Of a stretch of DNA of 57,996 nt, positions 50,675-57,996 are shown one piece after another (positions within the stretch are counted from its first letter, which is position 1; the number at the start of each line of letters is the position of its first letter). The stretch lies in contig JABVXU010000354.1 in the NCBI GenBank assembly GCA_013365365.1, positions 1-57,996 of the forward strand, read 5' to 3'. Source of the DNA: Cruorifilaria tuberocauda (lineage: Eukaryota > Nematoda > Chromadorea > Rhabditida > Onchocercidae). A model generated the notes under the pieces. That model was given only the letters and a program-made list of their open reading frames with translations. It made no database searches and was not told where the DNA came from. The position numbers and the translations under genes are program-made.

Positions 50675-53600
50675 TGAGCCTTTTATCAGAGGCGTGGATC
50701 GAATCGGGACAAAATGACGTAGCGTTTGACAAATTCGGAAAACCGAATATGTTAGCTAATGAGCAAAGTACTACTGGTGAAGATTATTCCGATGAAAGAA
50801 AGGCTGCAGATGCGCATACACGTCTTTTGAATCAAATCAAGACAGCTGCACGACCTTTCGAACGACCTGTTCTGAATTTTCACGCTCCTACCGAAATTCA
50901 TGTCCGAGCTGCATTATACCAAATTTTTGACTTAGTACGTTTTTTTATCTGGCTATAAGTAATGGTTTGTTTTGTTAAGGAAATGTAGTGCGCAAGAGTG
51001 AAGGAAATAAATACATGAAGTCGGATGGTATAGGTTAGATGGGAGCGTTCTAGAGCGAGAAATGATTCACAGTTGTGGGCCGTTTAAATTTGTAAAGGGA
51101 AAGAGCCTGGTAGCCTAATCAGGAGTTAAGGAATTTATGGTTGTCCAAAATTAATTAAGGATAAGGATACTTACGAATTTTTCATAAAATATTCCTTTTA
51201 AAATTAACTTATTTTTTTAGAAGGTGACAATTCAAATAGTGCTTGAAAAGTATCTACTTTGGTGATTTAGGATCATCGAAACAATATAGCGACAATATCT
51301 GGCTATTTCCATGTATGGTGGATTGATCCTTCATTAAGATGGAATGCGAGTGAATTCAATAATATCACAAGAACATTCATACCATCCAAATGGTTCTGGA
51401 AACCTGAGCTATACTTATATCATAGGTGCGTCTTGACTATCTAACACTATCACTAAAATGATTTAAAAACAAAGAAAACTGATAAAAAGACTTAAAACAC
51501 TGCCCTTTTTTTTAAACGATTATTGATAGAAATGGTGCATTTGTTCAGTTCGGCTTATTACAAAATGTGGCGGTATTGGATTTATCATATACTATCACAA
51601 GCTACATTATTCAATAATATGCATATCGTACAAAGAGTGTATTAGTAAAAATAACCGAGGACGAAGCCAGCAGTTAAACCTTTCAATTTAATTAGTTATG
51701 TCAATGTGGAAAGTCCTGAAAAATGCTAAAAAGAAGTTGAGATAAAATTTCCAAGCTGGTGGAATTTATTTAGAAAGATTAATTTATATATTTGGGTTAT
51801 CTCGCATTCCGAGCAATAGGAAATTTCTTAAATAATAAGTACCTTTTAGCAGCACAAATATTAACTGATAGTTTCAGTATACATGGTAAAGTTTTGGATT
51901 ATGCACCGGATGCAGTGGCAGAAATTAGTGTCAATGGTCGCTTGCGTGTTTTTATTCCCATTACTGCATATGCCCTTTGTCCCATCAATGTTAAATATTT
52001 CCCTTTCGATATACAGAATTGCACATTCGCAGTAAGTCGATTTCAAATTTAATTAGAAGGTAAAGATTGAAGGAATAAAATAAGACAAGTAAGCAATCAT
52101 ATCAAACCATTCATCATGCAAGATGAACAATATATGGACAAAATTTGTGTTTGTATTGTTTTTCCAAATCAGAAACAGAAAAAACAATAAAAATACGTTG
52201 AAAAAATACGAAAGGTCCAAGTTTCTTTAGGATAATGAAAGAAATTTCAACAGATTTAAATACATAGTACACGAAATGAATATTCATTCTTGTTATTTTA
52301 TTAATGTAAAACTATAATTCAACAATCTTTGACAATAATAATCAACACTTTCAAAAAGAAATTAAAGCAATTATAATTGTTTAAATTTTAACTAAATATG
52401 CTGTCATTTCTATCTATCGAAAATCATTATTGAATTAAATTCTAGAGCAATCCAAATATCATAAAATAGTTTCTCATTTTAAGAATACAGATCGTTTGGG
52501 TGCATCAACTCTTTTGGATTTAAGTTTTAGAAGTTACTGTCATGAACATTGCCTAAAATCTTTAAATCAGTAAGGTATAAGGTATGCATAAATAAATGCT
52601 TTTCTAGCTTGTGCTCAGCTGTTGCACGGTTATTCATTTGTCTTTTTCCACTACCTCCGGTTGTTTTTCTGCATCCTTCTGGTACTGTTAGAATAAATAA
52701 TTTATAACAAATTTCTATTGTAATTTGATCTTGTCAATTTGTATATTCGATTTATGATAAAATGATCCCACTGATGATTACCTGGTCAGTATGTTATATG
52801 CAAATGACACACACGACATTTATTAGGAGTTATCATTTTTTAGTCCTCTCGCTTTTGATCTGACTCTTCATAATATTAATCTATTTTCAACGTTCTGTTC
52901 CTTAACCACTATGAGTTTGCTACTTTTTTCACTTTTTTATGAATGATAATTTCAATATACATAGCAATTTTTATTGTTCTTTTATCACCTTCCTAGATCT
53001 CTGCTTTGACCTTAATTAGAATAACTTCTTCACGAATTTGGATGAACATTTTTTGGTTTCACTGATATAATTATTTTGTCAAATTATTTTTTTCAGTATT
53101 CTGAACGGACATATACTAGAAATTTAACAGTTAATCGACTACACAGTTATTTGTTTTGAAATCATAAATTTCTTCATCCGATTTCCGTGCAAAATAAACA
53201 GTATTTTCCTCCATTTCTTTCTAATTTAATATTTTTTCTAATTTTCAATTACTTAGCAAAAGTTATTTTTTCAACCTATTTTTCGTATCGTTGTGATGTA
53301 ATTAGTGCTTAAATTTTTTCGTTATTTTGTCAATTGTTCTCTGAAGCCTTAGCAGTTTCTTCCAGTTCTTTTGAAAATCAATTATCGGCTATCTCCCCCT
53401 CCCCCCCCTTGCGTTTTAAATATCATGAGCTAGTTAGATGATCGACTTATAGTTTATCTTCATTATGAAAACTGCATTTCTACTTACCACCTTATCTAAT
53501 CATCTACAGCGATCATCTGCATGTTAAAATATTCTTTCAATATTAACATAAACTGTAGGCGTATAAATCTTCAAAATCAAATTTAGCTCTCCCATTTCTT

Positions 53601-55988
53601 TAATCATATCATGATTTTTTGCTGCACATATTCGTTCATGTTGGAAAAGTTTTGACGAAATAACTTTTATTATGTTAGAATGCAAATTCATATTGTTATT
53701 AATTGCTGCAAAACATTTTATTTTGTCTTTATTTTTCTTGGCTATAGCTTTATTCAATGTGTCACAGTTTTCATAATTTCAGTTAGGATCACACTCATTT
53801 CACTCATTTGGATCATAAAATATTAACAGTAAATGAATTTCCTGATGAAAAAAATTGTTTGCAGTGTGGTTCATGGTCATATCAATATGAATATGTAAGT
53901 TTGATTGTTGATCAACGAGAAGTATTGCTCGACGATTTTTACGGTAGTCAACAATGGTTGTTAGAAAATGCTACTATACACAATGGTTATATTTCATGAT
54001 AAACTTTCACTTCACATGTGATATGATTTTTTACGTTATTATGTTGATTAATCACAGTTTTTGCATCATAAAGTTATTTAAATTTAAATATCAAAGTAAA
54101 TTTTTTTTTTAAATAGAGATGACATTTTAACTGCATGTTTTTGCAACTGGGTTATAGGGACAGTAGAATATCTCGAGCACGAATCTTTTTCAACTATTTA
54201 TATGATTTTGATTCTCCGGCGACAGTCATTTTATTATGTTTTTAATTTCGTTTTTCCATCTACTCTGGTAAGCAAATTTTCTTCTAAATGTGTATCTTCT
54301 AAATGTTTCCACTCTTTACTGTTTTCTTCTTTCAGTAAGAAATTGCCTCGACGAATGAAGAATATTTGTTAATTGTAAAAAGTTATTCGTAATTCTCTAA
54401 AAAGCTTTTCACCATTTTATAATCTTATGTGATCGCCTTTCCTACATTAAGGTTTATAATACTTTTATTTAAAAAACATTAACGAAATAAAACCAAATAC
54501 TTTCTGGTTTATTTAGATAAGTCTTGTAACGATCATTGGTTTCCACAGTCCATTAAGCGCTACTGGTCGACATGAAAGTAAATTTCGTTTGGGAATCGTG
54601 ACCTTGCTAAGTATATCTATCATGCTTTTAATGCTAGCTGATGAAATGAAATTTGTGTCGGAATCAATTTCTGGACAGAGGGGCTCATTTTGTGATGTGC
54701 CTTTACTTGGTTTGTTTTTCATTCATGCACAAATTTGTGACATTTCGAATATCCGTTTATGCTTCATTTATACGCTTAATATCTACACTTTTTCAGCTGT
54801 ATTTTATATGGTACAAATGCTTATTATAAGTATCGCCACTTGCACCAGTTCAATGTTTGTTTATCTAGAACACTACGCCTTACGAAACCAATACATTGAG
54901 GTGAATGCTTTTGGCTTCCTTTCGTAATAATATCTATATTTGATAGAATAATCATTTATGAGTTATTTACTCATTCTATTAGCAGAAGCAAAATAATACT
55001 ATAATAAGAATAGGTAATAAAAGATAGTGTAATGTTTACATCACAATTAAGGCAGTTCCATGGTGGTTACGATTTTTATCTGCTAAGAGATTATTCTGTT
55101 GTTATGTACCGAAAAGATTTCGAATAGCAGGCAATGAGGACATCAAACAAAATCATGATGTTATGACACGCTTTGTCAGTTCAGCCTCCGATAGCTTCAT
55201 ATTTCGGGATATAATTTCTACTGAGGCAAGTATTTAATGATATCAATTAAAAATTCTTTTTCAAAAGAAAGATTTCCTCAATTTGACCCCCTTCATGTTG
55301 AATATTACTTTTCGTGAATGTTTTAGATACAAAAATAATGGATATGAGATTAATTCGACCGATTTAAATCATGATGCTAAACAATATTATGTGACTTCAA
55401 ATTTGGTAAATATAACATAAGAAATATCTCAGCTGGTTTCCAACCCATAGTGTTTATCAATGGAGGATAACAAGAGATTTTTCAGCAAAAATAATGGAAC
55501 ATTAAATTAAATTAAAACAAGTCTATCAACTCTGATAATTTCGTAGCAACGCACTTCTTCTGAAAAAAATTTTTTTATTTAGGATTCGGGACGGCTATTT
55601 TAATCAATTCGTACGAACCCTATAGCTTAAGTTACTTTTTTAGAAGACAGAAATCAACTGTAATAAAAATACTTATTCGGTTCGTTCTTATTTTCAATAA
55701 GAGGTTTTAAACTTTCTGCAGGTAAACATAACAGAGTGTCACCAAGAGACAGCAGTATCAGAAGCGATTGTCGATGCACCACTACCCATAAATACGCAGC
55801 GGATCGAGTTACTCGTTAATTTGATGAGAGAATTCATACAAATGATAGAGGAAGCTCAGAGGAGACATCACTTACCGATTTACTGGAAAAGGATCATCAG
55901 AAGGCTGGCGAACATTTCGCTTACTACTTATCTTTTCCTTATCATCACCAATGTTGCCATGTTTATGTGCCATAAGCTTTGGTACTGA
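50675..55988 (+). CDS. Cys-loop ligand-gated ion channel subunit, nine exons plus a missing 5' exon
   Basis: This is a pentameric-type receptor subunit of the plasma membrane. Exons: 50675-50934, 51271-51425, 51878-52031, 53865-53985, 54158-54267, 54517-54709, 54797-54900, 55052-55225, 55722-55988, about 512 residues with all phases matching. The extracellular domain shows WWIDPSLRW, FWKPELYLYH (the loop A WxPD/E region), the Cys-loop CPINVKYFPFDIQNC with exactly 13 residues between cysteines (~173-187), and GSWSYQYEY. M1 is in LRRQSFYYVFNFVFPSTL, M2 in FRLGIVTLLSISIMLLML (~290), M3 in AVFYMVQMLIISIATC, and M4 in SLTTYLFLIITNVAMF, five residues before the TGA. There is no vicinal CC pair in the loop C region, so it is not an alpha-type nicotinic subunit. 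The first exon listed opens after TTTGCAG in phase 1 and encodes no signal peptide, so a 5' exon is missing. Ligand and ion selectivity are unknown; it looks like a divergent nematode lgc-type subunit. Confidence 0.88.
52032..53864 (+). other. Large intron of the ion-channel gene (1.8 kb)
   Basis: Bounded by donor GCA|GTAAGT and acceptor TTTGCAG|TG, it is far longer than the gene's other introns (about 90-500 bp). The plus strand is T-rich, with CT-rich patches such as the C tract at 53396-53408. A minus-strand frame at 53524-53757 inside it has no family signal. Confidence 0.7.
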
Positions 55989-56009
55989 TTTGAGCCACTG
56001 ACATATAGC

Positions 56010-56015
56010 AATAAA
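56010..56015 (+). promoter_or_regulatory. Polyadenylation signal AATAAA for the ion-channel gene
   Basis: Canonical hexamer 22 nt downstream of the stop codon, giving a very short 3' UTR if it is used. Confidence 0.6.
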
Positions 56016-57900
56016 ATTTGTCTAATTTTCAGTCACACGATCTTAAATTTCCTATTTGTTTTATGCACTTATTTTATTCAAATATTCTACTGTAATTTGG
56101 TTGATCTAAGTAGTTGTTTGTTTTATATCAGCAACCTTTGGAAACCAATTTATACTTTAAAGGACGATTCGTACTTGACAATCATACAGTTTTCTCCAAA
56201 ACAGTTTTCAAACAATTCCATTCCAGTACAAAGCTACGAGCACAATGAGCGTGCAAGATCATCTGGGATTAAAAATTACTTTTACCAGTCTAATGTTTTA
56301 TTGGCAAACTAACTTGACCACCTTAAAATCAAAACTAACTGCTGACGAAATTTAGGCATGAGAATAAATTCGACATACATCGCTTAAAATATCATTCATA
56401 AAACCGTTTTGAAAGGAAAAAGTTATAGTTACCAGAAATCCCCGTAGCTGAAATTTACGTATCTAATTCATTGTTAATTCCCTTAATATTCAATTACGCT
56501 AGGGCAATTCCTTCACTCACGATATAGTTCGTGACTTTAAATTTGTTTGAATTTCATTTATTTTTTAGGTATTTTCCTTTCAGAAAATATGTCTATTCTA
56601 GTTCATTCATTTAAGCGCAGTATTATCCAAAAGTTTCCAAACACTAGTAACGTAATTATGGATTATAATTCATCCACAGAATTTTGAACCGAAAAGATCT
56701 GATCGTTTTCAATCAAAATGAAAGTGTTAATAGTTTATTACCGAACAAAAGTCGTCGTGAATTCTAATTAAGATAGCAAAATAGCATACGTGAGAACTGT
56801 CTACTATGCTTAGACGATGGGAATTTTGTAATAGCTAAATAAGAAAATATCGCTTGAACTATCAAACATTCGCAAAGATACCAGAAAGGTTATATTAAAT
56901 GATAATTTATTTGATAGTATTGCTTAAAGACTTTACATACGTGGAGTTTTCAAAAAAGAATTTAGGGATTCTAAAATGTTTGATTGTAGAAACTATACAG
57001 AAATGATTATCACGATTATTGTTTACAGATTTCTTGAGGTATGAAATAAGGAGGGCATTGATTCTACTACCATAATTATAGGATTAATTTAGAAATCATT
57101 TATTTAGTAATTGTAAAAAAGACCAACAGTTGTTGTCATTAAAAGAGGAACGATAAATTTTTTCCAACTTACACAATTTTTCATCTTGATGCACCTGTTA
57201 TGCGAAAGATTTCTAAGGTCTGGGTGGCTCTATATTCAAGAAATTTTTTAAGAGAAATACATTTGATCTTTACAAAAGTACTATGTATCCTTTACAGAAA
57301 TACCATGAGATCTTTCAGTGCAATGGCGAATACTACAGATAAAGGATTGGAGAATGATTTGAATTTAGAAGTGTGAATGAAATTATCATCATTTTCAACA
57401 TACACAATCCATTCGAACGACTCACTTATGGATGATACCAATTTTTCTTCTCGAAATTATAAAATGATTCAAATTTTGGAACAGCATAATCGTCTAAAGA
57501 AATATGAAATAATGCCATCAATTTAAATGGATTTTTACGATTTGTTCTTGAAAATAAAACGAAAGAGGAAAGTTATCATGGTTCTTTTAATCATAGTTTT
57601 TATTATGGTTTTTGGTAATACAGAAATGCTAATTATATGACAAAGTAGCCAGGCAGCATTACCATAAAATTTGTAATTTTTGACGACTTAAAGCCTGAAA
57701 AAGCTTCTATAAATAATATAAACAACAGGAGGCTAATAAAAGTTACATCAGACTTTGTGTGCATCAGTTTTAATCAATAATTTAAAAGATCTCCGCAACA
57801 CTGAATATACAATGAAAGCGCTGTTCTGGAAAATATTAGATTATCGAATTAAAGGAGAATAAGATGTCAATAAGCTGAAATTGCTTAATTATGAAACTAT

Positions 57901-57996
57901 GAAAGTAAGTGTATGTATGTATGTATGTCTGTCTGTATGTTTTGTCTGTATGTGTATGTGTATATATGTGTGTATATGTGTGTGTGTGTGTGTGTG
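57901..57996. repeat. TGTA/TGTC and (TG)n compound microsatellite
   Basis: A tract of TGTA, TGTC and TG units runs to the last base of the window, ending in about nine pure TG units. It is likely polymorphic in length, and the end of the window may reflect an assembly break in simple sequence. Confidence 0.95.

Larger units (their letters stand above)
55989..57996. other. 3' flank of the ion-channel gene, no further gene seen
   Basis: A plus-strand AATAAA at 56010-56015, 22 nt after the channel's TGA, is the likely polyadenylation signal. The open frame at 56097-56312 starts without an ATG and has no family motif. The rest is AT-rich and ends in a microsatellite. Confidence 0.5.

Noticed and set aside
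51531..51630. Exon-like open segment after TTGATAG in the channel gene (NGAFVQFGLLQNVAV)
   Set aside because: Its possible donors do not match the phase of the next exon. Joining 51425 directly to 51878 is phase-perfect and gives the spacing expected between loop A and the Cys-loop, so this is probably a cryptic exon.
1..57996. CRISPR arrays, bacterial operons, tRNA or rRNA genes
   Set aside because: No regularly spaced repeats, no Shine-Dalgarno-led gene strings and no recognisable tRNA A/B boxes or rRNA segments were seen; all convincing genes are intron-containing animal genes.

Overview
The window looks like nuclear DNA of a nematode, most likely a clade III (spirurid or filarial-type) worm; the clade is an inference. 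The reasons are an AT-rich background, split genes with many exons of about 50-280 bp and introns of roughly 80-400 bp, a cuticle-collagen gene with the nematode cysteine pattern, and a start codon placed directly after a splice-acceptor-like TTGCAG, as expected for spliced-leader trans-splicing. Gene models were built by hand from reading frame, splice sites and intron phase, plus recall of family motifs; no database search was run.

Layout. (1) 1-11.8 kb: almost gene-free, with one weak candidate terminal exon, microsatellites and a perfect 12-bp hairpin. (2) 11.8-12.3 kb, + strand: a two-exon Ly6/uPAR-type GPI-anchored protein. (3) 13.3-22.0 kb, - strand: a full 21-exon lethal giant larvae (Lgl) gene, convergent with the Ly6 gene. 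(4) 23.6-23.9 kb, - strand: two joined exons of an unidentified protein. (5) 25.8-30.6 kb, - strand: an 11-exon equilibrative nucleoside transporter (SLC29/ENT). (6) 30.6-38.2 kb: no convincing gene. (7) 38.2-42.3 kb, - strand: a co-Smad (Smad4 type; sma-4/daf-3 group). (8) 43.8-45.6 kb, - strand: a seven-exon cuticle collagen. (9) 45.6-50.7 kb: gene-poor, with a 32-bp tandem duplication. (10) 50.7-56.0 kb, + strand: a divergent Cys-loop ligand-gated ion channel with a GC-AG intron. (11) 56.0-58.0 kb: no gene seen; the window ends in a TGTA/TG microsatellite.

These genes do not form a pathway cluster. They are ordinary animal genes for cell polarity (Lgl), TGF-beta signalling (co-Smad), nucleoside uptake (ENT), cuticle (collagen) and neuromuscular or orphan signalling (LGIC, Ly6). 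I found no mobile element with a coding region, CRISPR array, rRNA or tRNA, and no evidence of a novel multi-gene system. The points most worth a second look are the unusual pore segment and GC-AG intron of the channel, a possible alternative C-terminus of the nucleoside transporter, the unidentified exon pair near 23.7 kb, and the hairpin near 9.85 kb.
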